Part shown: positions 20,305 through 28,937 of the stretch, one piece after another
Layout of the letters: the number at the start of each line of letters is the position of its first letter
How positions within the stretch are numbered: the stretch's first letter is position 1
DNA from: Ereboglobus luteus
GTDB lineage: Bacteria > Verrucomicrobiota > Verrucomicrobiia > Opitutales > Opitutaceae
Assembly: GCF_003096195.1 (NCBI RefSeq)
Contig: NZ_CP023004.1
Coordinates: 1-37,298 of the forward strand
DNA: 37,298 bases
Direction: 5' to 3'
Made by a program: the position numbers and the translations under genes
Notes under the pieces: model-generated
Told to the model about the DNA's origin: nothing
The model's database searches: none
The model's input: the letters and a program-made list of their open reading frames with translations, nothing else

Positions 20305-22503
20305 CTACCCTTCCTGCAAAAAATCGCGCAGTTTGCAGAGCTCGATGCCGGCGAGGAGGACGATGCCGATGCCGTGCGTGTCGTTCAGGTTCCAGAGGAG
20401 ATCGCGTTTGTAATACTCCGACTGGAACGAGAATTCCGAGCCCCGGCAGACACCGTGCACATTGCCGAATTTGTCGATCGAGTTTTTGTTGATCGCCTCC
20501 CACGCCCTGTATGCGGCGCGGATGTAGGGCGCGGGATCCTTATACCAGCCATTCCGCACGCCGCGCGAAAATCCATACATGAACATCGCCGTGCACGAGG
20601 TTTCGGGATAGGAATCGTGCTCATTGACAACCTGGTGGAACATGCCCGCGGCGTCCTGCTGCGCAAGGATGCCCGCGCTGAATTCGCGGAAAAAGTCGAG
20701 CAGTTGCGGACGCAGCTTGTGCTTCTCGGGCAGCACGGCGAGCAGCTCGGAAAGCGAGAAAAGCACCCAGCCGTTGCCGCGCCCCCAGGGAATGCCGGTC
20801 GCCTTGCCGCGCATAAAATCATAGACGTGCGACATGAGGCGCAGGCGCGGGATGTAGAGGTGCTTTTTGAACCCGATGAACTGGCGCGCCGCGTCGTCGA
20901 TGTATTTCCGCTCATTCGTGAGCTGGTAATAACGCACGAGGAACGGCACGCTCATGTAAAGGTCGTCGGCCCACATGGTGTCCTCATGGAAGGTGTGCAT
21001 GAGGTTTTTGCGGAAGAAGGTGCCGTCGGGCAGGCGAACTTGCTTGTTGCTGATGTGATCGGCCACGACATCGGCAATTTTCCTGCTGCCGCGCAGCTCG
21101 TAGTATTTCGCAACCTCGAGCATTGCCGAGCCCGCCGAGCCGCAATCGTCCAGCGAATCGAGCGAGGTGAGCAAATGATGGACGTTGGTCGCGCCGCCGT
21201 ATTGCTCGCGATCCCACATGGCGTAGTCGTATGTGTCGCAGCAGGACTGGAAATGGTTCACGACATAACGGCGCGTATCCTCGGAGTGTATCGCCGCGCC
21301 GGCGTGCAGAAGCCCGTAAAGCGTGACGCCGAGCGGGTAGTTCCATTTGCCGTAAAGCGCGTTGTCGTTGTAGGGGCGCACCCATGTGTCCGGTTCGTCA
21401 ACACGCCAGTAAATGCGCCCGCCGGTTGCGGAATCGTGCAGCTTGTTGAGGTCGGTGAGCGTGTCGAGGTCGAGTTCCGCGTCGGCGGGAATCGGGCCGA
21501 GGTAGAGCCACTTCGCCCCGGTGCCGGTCATGTTGGCCGGATTGAGAAGCACGAGTGGTTCGTTTTTGCCCGTCGCCTGCGAGAGCGCGAGTTCGTAGCC
21601 CCAATCACCGCCGGTGCATTCGGCGCGCACGATGATGTCGTGAATGCCGAAGGGCACGCTCACCCTGGCGTTGACCGGACCGGCCTTGCCGGTGGCGTAA
21701 ACAACCTCGCCATTGATCGTGACGGAAATTTTCGAGCGCGCCCGGCCCTTGAGCGTGTAGGCGGCATTGCCGGGCAGGAGGAATTGCGCGCGCGTCCAGC
21801 CGATCGCGGCGGTGTTTTTGGTTTTGCCAAAGAGGCGCGTCATTTGGCCGAGCGCGCGCTGTTTGGAATCCCATGCGACAGACGGCAGCCATTTCAACTT
21901 TTCAGGCAACGCGTCGGGTGTGAGCGCGCCGGGCGCGCCGGGAATAACCTCGAGCTCGGTGTCGCGCGGCTCCGTGAAAATCCAGCCCTCCTGCCCTTCG
22001 CGGGCAGGATCGGGAACGAGAAAATAATAGGGCAGCTTGCCGAGCCACGTGCCGTAAACCGCGCCGAAGCCGCCGAGTGTTTTGCGCACGCGCACGACAA
22101 AGTGGTTCCAGCCGGCCTTGAGGCCGATTTCGAGCGGCGTGCGCTTGTTGAAATAGCGCTCCTGAAAAATGTCGGAGCGGAAAATCTGCGCGCCGTTCAC
22201 GTAGATGAGCACGGGGCTGTGGCAGTCGATGTCGAACTTGATCGCGCTGTCCGCGTCGGCCCAGATTTTTGCCCACGCATACACATACTGGCCGAGTTTT
22301 GCGTTGGGAAAATTTTTGTTGAAATCGGCTTCGTAGCGATAGTCCTTGCCCCGCAAAATGCCCGCCCTGCTGAACGCGCGATAAGTGAACGGATGCGCCG
22401 GATTTTGCCCGATGTATCTCCGGGCAACGGCTTCCAATGTCTTTTCAATGTTCATGCCCTCGTGGGCATGCATGCTTTGAAAGTCCTCGAAATAGAATCC
22501 CAT
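20305..22503 (-). CDS. GH105 unsaturated rhamnogalacturonyl hydrolase with long N-terminal extension
   Basis: 732 residues without signal peptide, so cytoplasmic. GH105 enzymes hydrate and remove the 4,5-unsaturated galacturonate that PL4/PL9-type lyases leave at oligomer ends. The catalytic (alpha/alpha)6 barrel occupies about residues 370-732: WADDLYMSVPFLVRYY with Asp513/Asp514, IPWGRGNGWVLFSLSELLA, MFHQVVNEHDSYPETSCTAM and NVHGVCRGSEFS. The first 360 residues are not part of a minimal GH105 protein (about 370 residues in the YteR type). They look like two beta-sandwich, galactose-binding-like segments (VLIYVNGAQIFRSDIF, ISVTINGEVVYATGK, GWNHFVVRVRKTLGG). ATG 22503 has no clear ribosome-binding site. 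First gene of a pair with GH112. Confidence 0.92.
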   Translation of the reverse strand: MGFYFEDFQSMHAHEGMNIEKTLEAVARRYIGQNPAHPFTYRAFSRAGILRGKDYRYEADFNKNFPNAKLGQYVYAWAKIWADADSAIKFDIDCHSPVLIYVNGAQIFRSDIFQERYFNKRTPLEIGLKAGWNHFVVRVRKTLGGFGAVYGTWLGKLPYYFLVPDPAREGQEGWIFTEPRDTELEVIPGAPGALTPDALPEKLKWLPSVAWDSKQRALGQMTRLFGKTKNTAAIGWTRAQFLLPGNAAYTLKGRARSKISVTINGEVVYATGKAGPVNARVSVPFGIHDIIVRAECTGGDWGYELALSQATGKNEPLVLLNPANMTGTGAKWLYLGPIPADAELDLDTLTDLNKLHDSATGGRIYWRVDEPDTWVRPYNDNALYGKWNYPLGVTLYGLLHAGAAIHSEDTRRYVVNHFQSCCDTYDYAMWDREQYGGATNVHHLLTSLDSLDDCGSAGSAMLEVAKYYELRGSRKIADVVADHISNKQVRLPDGTFFRKNLMHTFHEDTMWADDLYMSVPFLVRYYQLTNERKYIDDAARQFIGFKKHLYIPRLRLMSHVYDFMRGKATGIPWGRGNGWVLFSLSELLAVLPEKHKLRPQLLDFFREFSAGILAQQDAAGMFHQVVNEHDSYPETSCTAMFMYGFSRGVRNGWYKDPAPYIRAAYRAWEAINKNSIDKFGNVHGVCRGSEFSFQSEYYKRDLLWNLNDTHGIGIVLLAGIELCKLRDFLQEG

Positions 22504-22724
22504 AAAATGTGTGGTTAAATGTTACGTTACAGGGTGACCGCAATTAAGCGAGAACAAGGCCGTTTGCGCGGTTCGGCTCAAGGCGGCGCACATCTGACCG
22601 TAAGAAGCTGTAAGAAGCGAACCGTGCATGAATTCAAAACGCCGTCCGAAATAGGCGAATATATGAACCAACGGGCGAAAAGTTTCATGCGACCCGGGCA
22701 TCCGGCGAACGGGCGCGCTGGCAT

Positions 22725-22753
22725 GGCCGCAAGCGCTTGGCGAGCTTGCGGCC
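22725..22753 (-). terminator. Hairpin after the GH3 gene
   Basis: A perfect 10-bp inverted repeat, GGCCGCAAGC / GCTTGCGGCC, around a 9-nt loop starts 13 bp past the GH3 stop. No T-run follows on the minus strand, so it is an atypical intrinsic terminator or an RNA-stabilising hairpin. It suggests GH3 and the GH105-GH112 pair are separate transcripts, leaving 22504-22724 as the GH105 promoter region. Confidence 0.4.
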
Positions 22754-22765
22754 TTGCGCGCGAAA

Positions 22766-25279
22766 TCATCGCGGATCGACGCTTTCCTTGACGTTGGCGG
22801 GCCTTTCGCGCGCGGAGACTCCGTCGATGATGTCGAAGCCGCCGCGCAGGCGAATATCCTCCGAGGACGCGCCGACCATCACCGTGAAATGCCCCGGCTC
22901 GACCGTCCATTGGTGGAGTTTGTCGTATAGCGCGAGATGCTCGGGTTTGAGCGTGAAATGGATGGTCTTGGTTTCGCCGGGGGCCAGGTTGACGCGCTCA
23001 AATCCGCGCAAAACTTTCTCAAAGGTAACGACGCTGCTGTAATCGTCGCGCACGTAGAGTTGCACCACTTCATCGCCCGCGCGGGAGCCCGAGTTGGCAA
23101 CCTCGCACGAAACCTCGACGCGGCCTTGCGGGCCTTGCTCCGCGGGCGTGATTTTTAAGTTCGAGTAAGTGAAGGTCGTGTAGCTGAGGCCGTGACCGAA
23201 GGGCCAGAGCACGCCGGAAACCTGGCCGTAGTCACGATCTTGCGAGCCGGGATGCGCGGGAAAATTCATTTGAATCTGGCCGGCGCTTTTCGGGAAGGTG
23301 ACGGGAAGGCGTCCGGCGGGATTGTAATCGCCAAAGAGCACGTCGGCAATTGCGCCGCCGCCCTCCTCGCCGGGCAGCCACATTTCGACGATGGCGGGAA
23401 TGTGTTTCGCCGCCCAGTTGACCGAAAGGGGGCGTCCGTTGCTAAGAACGAGAATGACGGGCTTGCCGGTGGCGTGGAGCGCCTTGAGCAGTTCCTCCTG
23501 ATAACCGGGAAGGTTCAGGCTGATGCGGCTGGCGGATTCGCGGCAAAGGTCGTCGGTTTCGCCGAGCGCGGCGATGATGATATCAACATCCTTGGCGGCG
23601 GCCACGGCGGCGTCGATTCCGGCCCGCACCTCGGCGTCGGGAGCATCCTTGTAAACATCGCTTTCGGGAAAGTTTTTATCCTTCACGTCAACACCCTTGG
23701 CGTGGCGAACTTCAACGGCGGGATTCGCGTTGCTGAGCTTGGCGCGGATGCCGTCGAGCGGCGTGACGAAGTCGAGCAGTTGCGCGCCGTAGCGCGACCA
23801 CCAGCCATGCTTGTCGTCGGCGAGCGGACCCGCGACGAGCACGCGCTTGAGTTTTTTGGCGTCGAGCGGGAGAACGTTGTTTTCGTTTTTGAGAAGGACG
23901 ATGCCTTCGCGCTCGGCCTGGCGGGCGACCGCCATGTGCGCGGAGGCGCGCACGATTTTTTCGGCGGCATCGGGCGCGGCAACGTAGGGGCGGTCGAAAA
24001 GGCCAAGCCAGTATTTCACGCGGAGAATGTCGCGCACGCGGGAGTCGATTGTTTCCATGGAGAGCTTGCCGTCGCGCACAAGCTGGCGGAGCGGTTCGGC
24101 GTAGGCTTCGGGAGGCGTGAAGTTGGTGCGGATGTTGAGGCCGGCCTCGACGGACTGGCGGATGGCGTCGGCGGGAGTGACGGCGGTGCGGTGTTTGTCA
24201 TGGATGAACTCAACCGCGCCGCTGTCGGAAACAACATAACCGCGAAAACCGTATTCGCCGCGGAGGATTTCGGTGAGGAAGAGCTTGCTGGCCTGGACGG
24301 GGATGCCGTCGTAGTCGTTGTAGGACGACATGACGCCGAGCGCGCCGCCGTCCTTGATGGCGCGTTTGAAGGGCGGCATGAAGATGGTCTGAACTTCGCG
24401 CCAGGTGACCTGCGGGTCGGTGCGGGCGTGGCCGTCGCGGCCGCCTTTCGGAATACTGTAAATGGCGAAATGCTTGAGTGTGGAGACGACGTTTTGCTCC
24501 TGGATGCCGAGGACTTGTTGCAGGCCGAGCTCGCCGGTGAGAAACGGATCCTCGGAAAAACTTTCGACGATGCGGCCCCAGCGGGGATCGCGGGCGACAT
24601 CGAGGACGGGCGAATAGACGTTGGTGTAGCCGAGCGCGCGTGCCTCGCGTCCGACAACGCGCCCCATTTCGCGGACGAGCGAGGTGTTCCAGGTGGCGCC
24701 GACGGAAATCTCGTGCGGGAACGCGGTGGCCTTGGAGTGAAGGAGGCCGCGGATGCCCTCGTTTGTGAAATCGACGGGAATACCGAGACGAGTGTTTTCA
24801 ATGAACCAGCGCTGGACTTCGTTGATGGCGCGGGCGTGGAGCGACCAGGGGAGCGCGTGCTTGGGCGTCGGGTTGGAGTTGGTCCAGCCGGTGTTGCCGT
24901 TCATGTGCTCGTCGATGTTGCCAATGCCGTCTTTCCAAAACGCGGTGTCCCAGGCGGGCGTGGGAAGCTCGTCCTTGGCGACGCGCGGGTAACCATACCA
25001 AGTGACCATCTGCGCGGTTTTTTCCTCAAGGGTCATGCGCGCGACAAGGTCCTCAATTCGTCGCTCATGCGGGAGCGCGGGATCCTCGTAGGCATCCTTG
25101 ACTCCGTTCTTGTTAAGGTCGATCCAGCCGTCGCGATAAATGTCGGGCGAGGTGTGCGTGGCGGGTTTTGCGTTTACGAAAATGCCGGCATCCTTGGCGG
25201 CGGAGCAAACCGCGGGAGCAATGAGAAAGGCGGCGAGAAACGCGGGGAGTGCGAGGTTGCGAAATGTGGTCGGTGTCAT
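22766..25279 (-). CDS. Secreted glycoside hydrolase family 3 (beta-glycosidase)
   Basis: About 837 residues from ATG 25279, chosen because a signal peptide follows directly (LALPAFLAAFLIAPAVCSAA); an upstream start at 25363 would bury it. Exported beta-glucosidase/xylosidase-type enzyme. GH3 N-terminal barrel: RIEDLVARMTLEEKTAQM, VDFTNEGIRGL, DPRWGRIVESFSEDP, and the nucleophile motif GYVVSDSGAVEF with Asp352. The C-terminal alpha/beta domain includes EGIVLLKNENNVLPLD and LPGEEGGGAIADVLFGDYNP. A fibronectin-III-like terminal domain follows (GDEVVQLYVRD, LRGFERVNLAPGETK). An acidic insertion near the start (DLNKNGVKDAYEDP) resembles a short calcium-binding loop. Substrate cannot be read from sequence; the locus suggests a pectin side-chain or associated hemicellulose oligomer. 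Confidence 0.9.
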   Translation of the reverse strand: MTPTTFRNLALPAFLAAFLIAPAVCSAAKDAGIFVNAKPATHTSPDIYRDGWIDLNKNGVKDAYEDPALPHERRIEDLVARMTLEEKTAQMVTWYGYPRVAKDELPTPAWDTAFWKDGIGNIDEHMNGNTGWTNSNPTPKHALPWSLHARAINEVQRWFIENTRLGIPVDFTNEGIRGLLHSKATAFPHEISVGATWNTSLVREMGRVVGREARALGYTNVYSPVLDVARDPRWGRIVESFSEDPFLTGELGLQQVLGIQEQNVVSTLKHFAIYSIPKGGRDGHARTDPQVTWREVQTIFMPPFKRAIKDGGALGVMSSYNDYDGIPVQASKLFLTEILRGEYGFRGYVVSDSGAVEFIHDKHRTAVTPADAIRQSVEAGLNIRTNFTPPEAYAEPLRQLVRDGKLSMETIDSRVRDILRVKYWLGLFDRPYVAAPDAAEKIVRASAHMAVARQAEREGIVLLKNENNVLPLDAKKLKRVLVAGPLADDKHGWWSRYGAQLLDFVTPLDGIRAKLSNANPAVEVRHAKGVDVKDKNFPESDVYKDAPDAEVRAGIDAAVAAAKDVDIIIAALGETDDLCRESASRISLNLPGYQEELLKALHATGKPVILVLSNGRPLSVNWAAKHIPAIVEMWLPGEEGGGAIADVLFGDYNPAGRLPVTFPKSAGQIQMNFPAHPGSQDRDYGQVSGVLWPFGHGLSYTTFTYSNLKITPAEQGPQGRVEVSCEVANSGSRAGDEVVQLYVRDDYSSVVTFEKVLRGFERVNLAPGETKTIHFTLKPEHLALYDKLHQWTVEPGHFTVMVGASSEDIRLRGGFDIIDGVSARERPANVKESVDPR

Positions 25280-25302
25280 GCGAACGCGAGTGGACGGGAT
25301 AT

Positions 25303-25320
25303 CGCTTGTCGAAACAAGCG
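25303..25320 (-). terminator. Short UUCG-loop hairpin between cysteine synthase and GH3 genes
   Basis: On the minus strand CGCTTGT-TTCG-ACAAGCG forms a perfect 7-bp stem with a UUCG tetraloop. It lies 66 bp after the cysteine synthase stop and 24 bp before the GH3 ATG. There is no T-run, so it may be a 5'-leader hairpin of GH3 rather than a terminator. Confidence 0.35.
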
Positions 25321-25385
25321 GGCGCGCAATCGGAGCGTAAGAATGCGGCGCGCAATCATCCAATTTTCACCGCGCCCGCCGCCCC

Positions 25386-26345
25386 TTACACAACCACCTC
25401 GCGGCGCGCCTGCGCGGCCAGCTCCGTGTCCAGATATCGCTCGCCGCCGCTGCAGGCGATTGTGACGATGTTTTTCCCGGCAAACTCTTTTCGCGCGGCC
25501 ACCCGCAATGCGGCCCATACGTTCGCCCCGGTCGAAAGCCCCCCGAAGATTCCATCAAGCACGGCCAGCTTGCGCGCGGTTTCAATCGCATCCTCGTCGG
25601 CCACCGTGATTATCTCGTCGATCACGGACAGGTTGCAGTTCTTCGGAACGAATCCGCAACCAAGCCCTTGTATCAAATGATGCCCCGGCGCGCCGCCGGA
25701 AAGCACCGCGCTCGCCGCGGGCTCGACCGCAAACGCGCGCATCGCCGGACGCATCGCCTTGATCGTCTCCGACACGCCCGTGATCGTGCCGCCCGTGCCC
25801 ACGCCGGCGACAAACGCATCGACCCCGCCGCCGAGCGCATCCCAAATTTCCCGCGCCGTCGTCCGCCGGTGCGCCTCGGGATTCGCCGGGTTTTCAAACT
25901 GCCGCGGCATAAACGCCCTTGAGTCGTGCTCCGCCAGCAACTCGCCCGCGCGGCGAATCGCGCCCGGCATTCCCCCGGCGCCCGGCGTCAGCACGACTTC
26001 CGCGCCCAGCATGCGCAACAACACCCGCCGCTCCGTCGGCGTCGACTCGGGCATCGTCAGCATGAGCTTGTAGCCGCGTTGCGCGCACACGAGCGCCAGC
26101 GCAACGCCCATGCTGCCGGATGTCGGCTCGATGATCACCGAGCCCTGGCCGACCTTGCCCTGCGCCTCGGCGGCCTCGATCATCGCGCGCGCGATGCGAT
26201 CCTTCACGCTCGCAAGCGGATTCATGAATTCGATTTTAAGGAAAACATTCGCCTCCAACCCTTGCGCGATGCGGTTGAGTTTCACGAGCGGAGTGCGGCC
26301 CGTGGCGGCCACGATGTCGGGAAACACTGGATTCGTTTTTTCCAT
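25386..26345 (-). CDS. cysK: Cysteine synthase family protein (O-acetylserine sulfhydrylase type)
   Basis: 319-residue PLP enzyme, usual length, forming cysteine from O-acetylserine and sulfide. PLP lysine Lys48 lies in PLASVKDRIA; the phosphate-binding loop is GVGTGGTITGV; the C-terminal motif is ACSGGERYLDT. The substrate loop, normally TSGNTG, reads TSGSMG here (EPTSGSMGVALAL), an unusual change of two residues in the conserved loop. A related beta-replacement activity is therefore possible. The start codon lies 12 bp after the RdgB stop, and the gene is last in the metallo-hydrolase/ribD/rdgB/cysK run. Confidence 0.88.
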   Translation of the reverse strand: MEKTNPVFPDIVAATGRTPLVKLNRIAQGLEANVFLKIEFMNPLASVKDRIARAMIEAAEAQGKVGQGSVIIEPTSGSMGVALALVCAQRGYKLMLTMPESTPTERRVLLRMLGAEVVLTPGAGGMPGAIRRAGELLAEHDSRAFMPRQFENPANPEAHRRTTAREIWDALGGGVDAFVAGVGTGGTITGVSETIKAMRPAMRAFAVEPAASAVLSGGAPGHHLIQGLGCGFVPKNCNLSVIDEIITVADEDAIETARKLAVLDGIFGGLSTGANVWAALRVAARKEFAGKNIVTIACSGGERYLDTELAAQARREVVV

Positions 26346-26357
26346 TGTGATGATGCG

Positions 26358-26987
26358 TCAGCGATCCTTGACGGTATTCAGGAAGCGCGCCATCTCAATC
26401 CACGCGCGCGCGCGATGGCTGAGTTTGTTTTTTTCGGCGTCGCCCAGCTCCGAAAAAGTCCGCGAAAAACCCTCCGGCGCAAAAAGCGGATCGTAACCAA
26501 AACCGCCGCCCTCGCGCGGCTCGCGAACCAGCCTCCCCGGGCAACGCCCCTCGAACACATGCTCCACGCCGTCCGGCCCGATCAAAAACAGCACGCAGAC
26601 AAAATACGCGCCGCGTTTTTCGTCCGGCACGCCGCGCATTTCGCGCGCGAGTTTCGCCAGGTTCGCCGCGCTGTCGCCCTGCGGTCCCGCATAATAGGCC
26701 GACTCCACGCCCGGCGCGCCGCCAAGCGCGTCGACGCACAACCCGCTGTCGTCGGCAAGCACCCAGGCGCCGGCATCCGGGGAAATCGCCTGCAATTTTT
26801 CACGCAACGCCCGCGCCTTTTTTCGCGCGTTGCCAATGAACGCGCCCGTGTCCTCCTCCACGCGCGGCATGCCGCCAACCGCGCGCGCCGAAACGATCTC
26901 GACCGCGCCGCGCAGCTCGCCCGCGTCGACGAGCGCTTGAAACTCCCGCGTCTTGTGCGCGTTACCTGAGGCGAAATACAGTTTCAT
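26358..26987 (-). CDS. rdgB: XTP/dITP diphosphatase (HAM1/RdgB family)
   Basis: About 209 residues. Hydrolyses non-canonical purine triphosphates to monophosphates, keeping inosine and xanthosine nucleotides out of DNA. Signatures: N-terminal MKLYFASGNAHKTREF, catalytic LADDSGLCVDALGG, GVESAYYAG, GFGYDPLFAPEGFSRTFSEL and the terminal KNKLSHRARA. The start at 26987 places the family motif directly at the N-terminus; ATG 26993 adds two residues. It overlaps the ribD 3' end by 26 bp. Confidence 0.95.
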   Translation of the reverse strand: MKLYFASGNAHKTREFQALVDAGELRGAVEIVSARAVGGMPRVEEDTGAFIGNARKKARALREKLQAISPDAGAWVLADDSGLCVDALGGAPGVESAYYAGPQGDSAANLAKLAREMRGVPDEKRGAYFVCVLFLIGPDGVEHVFEGRCPGRLVREPREGGGFGYDPLFAPEGFSRTFSELGDAEKNKLSHRARAWIEMARFLNTVKDR

Positions 26988-28149
26988 CGACATTGAGTTT
27001 TTCGGGATACACCACGCGCCCGCGCATCAGGAAATCGCCGCCCAGCGATTCATGCCGGACATCGGCCATGCGCACCGCCTGCGTCAAATGCTCCGTGCGC
27101 AAACCCGAGTAGGCGGAGCGCCCCTTGTCGTCGGCAAGCAACATCGGCGCGGTGTAAGTGAAGAGATAATCAATCTGCCGCTCCTGCAAAAATTCGCTCA
27201 CCAGCTGCGCGCCGCCCTCCAGGTAAACCCCCGTTATTTTTTCCTCGGCGCAACGCTTGCGAAACATGCCCAGCGAGCTGCGCTGCGTCGGCGAGTCCAT
27301 GCACCACACGCGCACGCCCAGGTCGCGCAGCTTGCGCACATAACCGAGCCCGCCGTGCTGCGTCGTCACGACAATCGTGCGGTCGCGAAATTCGTCGGTG
27401 TAAAGCGAGGGCATGTTTTGCGTCATGACCGTGCGCAGCAAACCGTCGAACACGACGCGCCACGGGCACCACTCCGGCTCGCCCTCGATGCGCGAGGTCA
27501 GCCGCGGATTGTCCGCGATCACGGTGCCCGCGCCGACCGCGATCGACGGAAACAGCCGCCGCCAGCGCATCACGTTTTCGCGTGCGACCGGCCCGGTGAT
27601 CCATTTCGACTCCATCGAGCGCGTCGCGATTTTGCCGTCGAGCGTCATGGCGGATTTTGCCGCGATCAACGGCTCGCCGTCCGTGCGGATCGAGTGGTTG
27701 AAAATCAAGTTCAGGTCCTCGCACTCGCCGTCGAGCACGCCCGAAATCACCTCGACGCCCGCTTCGCGCAACACACCGAAACCGCGCCCGGCGTGCACCG
27801 GGTTGGGATCGGTCGCGCCCACGACCACGCGCGCGATTCCCGCCTCGCGGATCGCGTCGCAGCACGCGCCCGTGCGCCCGTGCGTCGAGCACGGCTCAAG
27901 CGTCACATAAAGCGTCGCCCCCGGCTTGGGTTTGCGTCCCAGCGCATTCAACGCCACGCGCTCCGCGTGCGGCATGCCGTCGCTCGCATGAAATCCCTCG
28001 GCCACGATTTCGCCGTCCTCGACGATGAGCGCGCCGACCATCGGGTTGGGATGCGTTTGCCCCCACGCCTTGCGCGCGAGCACGAGCGCGCGCCGCATAA
28101 AGTGTTCGTGCCGGTCGGAGGAGGAGTGGTCGTCTTTGTTCATGGTCAT
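26962..28149 (-). CDS. ribD: Bifunctional riboflavin biosynthesis deaminase/reductase
   Basis: About 395 residues catalysing the pyrimidine deaminase and reductase steps of riboflavin synthesis. The N-terminal deaminase domain has the zinc-binding HAE (GMPHAERVALNALG) and PCSTHGRTGACCDAI. The C-terminal reductase domain has AAKSAMTLDGKIAT, WITGPVARENVMRWR, ADNPRLTSR and GVYLEGGAQLVSEFL. ATG 28149 follows the upstream gene's TAA by one base and has GGAT just before it; ATG 28164 or 28143 are alternatives. Translation is probably coupled to the upstream hydrolase and to rdgB downstream. No FMN riboswitch-like leader fits in this position. Confidence 0.95.
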   Translation of the reverse strand: MTMNKDDHSSSDRHEHFMRRALVLARKAWGQTHPNPMVGALIVEDGEIVAEGFHASDGMPHAERVALNALGRKPKPGATLYVTLEPCSTHGRTGACCDAIREAGIARVVVGATDPNPVHAGRGFGVLREAGVEVISGVLDGECEDLNLIFNHSIRTDGEPLIAAKSAMTLDGKIATRSMESKWITGPVARENVMRWRRLFPSIAVGAGTVIADNPRLTSRIEGEPEWCPWRVVFDGLLRTVMTQNMPSLYTDEFRDRTIVVTTQHGGLGYVRKLRDLGVRVWCMDSPTQRSSLGMFRKRCAEEKITGVYLEGGAQLVSEFLQERQIDYLFTYTAPMLLADDKGRSAYSGLRTEHLTQAVRMADVRHESLGGDFLMRGRVVYPEKLNVDETVFRLR

Positions 28150-28150
28150 T

Positions 28151-28792
28151 TTATCCGCGCACATAGGGGTTCGTCAGTTTTTCGCGCCCGACCGTCGTCC
28201 CGGGACCATGCCCCGGAAACACCGCGGTGTCGTCGGGCAGCGTGTAGATTTGCGAGCGGATCGATTGCTCAAGCTGCCGCATGCTGCCGCCGGGCAAATC
28301 CGTGCGGCCGATGCTGCCCGCAAAAAGCGCGTCGCCGACAAACGCCTTTTTTTCCTTTGCAAAATAAAACAGCACATTGCCCGGGCAATGCCCCGGCACA
28401 TGGCGCACCTCGACCTCCTCGCCCAGCGCGGAAAACGTGTCGCCCTGCCCCACCCACATGTCCACGCGAACCGGCTCAAGCCCGAGATCCTCGCCCATGA
28501 ACTGCGTCATCACCTCGGGCGTCTCGATCAGCATTTGGTCGTCGCGATGCGCGCGCACCTTCGCGCCCGTGCGGCGCGCCACATCCGCCCCGCCCTGCAT
28601 GTGGTCCCAATGCCCGTGCGTGAGCCAAAGCTCGGCGAGCTTGCACTTCTCCTGCTGCAACACCGCCTCGACATCCCACCACACATCGCCCGGCGCGTCG
28701 ATGAGCACCGCCTCGCCGAGCTCCGGCGCCGTGAGCAAATAGGCGTTCGTCTGAATCAGCCCCGCGGGAATCATATGAACATTGATAGCCAT
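28151..28792 (-). CDS. Metallo-beta-lactamase-fold hydrolase (glyoxalase II-like)
   Basis: 213 residues from ATG 28792. Binuclear metal hydrolase with the HxHxDH motif as THGHWDHMQGG, then GHCPGNVLFYF (His), FVGDALFAGSIGRTD (bridging Asp) and FPGHGPGTT (His). Closest in outline to the small YcbL/hydroxyacylglutathione-hydrolase-like group; the thioester substrate is unknown. First gene of the cluster running through ribD, rdgB and cysK. The divergent gene starts at 28938, leaving a 145-bp two-way promoter region. Confidence 0.88.
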   Translation of the reverse strand: MAINVHMIPAGLIQTNAYLLTAPELGEAVLIDAPGDVWWDVEAVLQQEKCKLAELWLTHGHWDHMQGGADVARRTGAKVRAHRDDQMLIETPEVMTQFMGEDLGLEPVRVDMWVGQGDTFSALGEEVEVRHVPGHCPGNVLFYFAKEKKAFVGDALFAGSIGRTDLPGGSMRQLEQSIRSQIYTLPDDTAVFPGHGPGTTVGREKLTNPYVRG

Positions 28793-28937
28793 ATCCCGAA
28801 GACTGCACACCGTGCACCCCGTGTCGATCAATGGAAAAATGCGCGCGCAATCAACCGCGCCGCCGGGCGGAATTGACTGTCGGCCGCTTTTGGCGCACGA
28901 ATCCGGGATGGTTTCCGCGCGCGCCAGTCGATGCCTT

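Noticed and set aside
20278..20310. A third copy of the palindromic repeat, suggested by CGCCCTACCC
   Set aside because: Only about 10 bases match and they include the GH105 stop codon; no stem or leader is present.
19627..22518. A 963-codon open frame on the plus strand across GH105 and GH112
   Set aside because: It is antisense to two clearly identified enzymes; its translation is Arg/Ala/Val-rich with no family motifs. It stays open because of GC-rich codon use in the real genes.
23192..25465. A 757-codon open frame on the plus strand opposite the GH3 gene
   Set aside because: Antisense shadow of GH3 codons; no signal peptide or domain, and GH3 motifs are unambiguous on the minus strand.
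26953..28500. A 515-codon open frame on the plus strand opposite ribD
   Set aside because: His/Arg-rich shadow; ribD catalytic motifs on the other strand explain the region.
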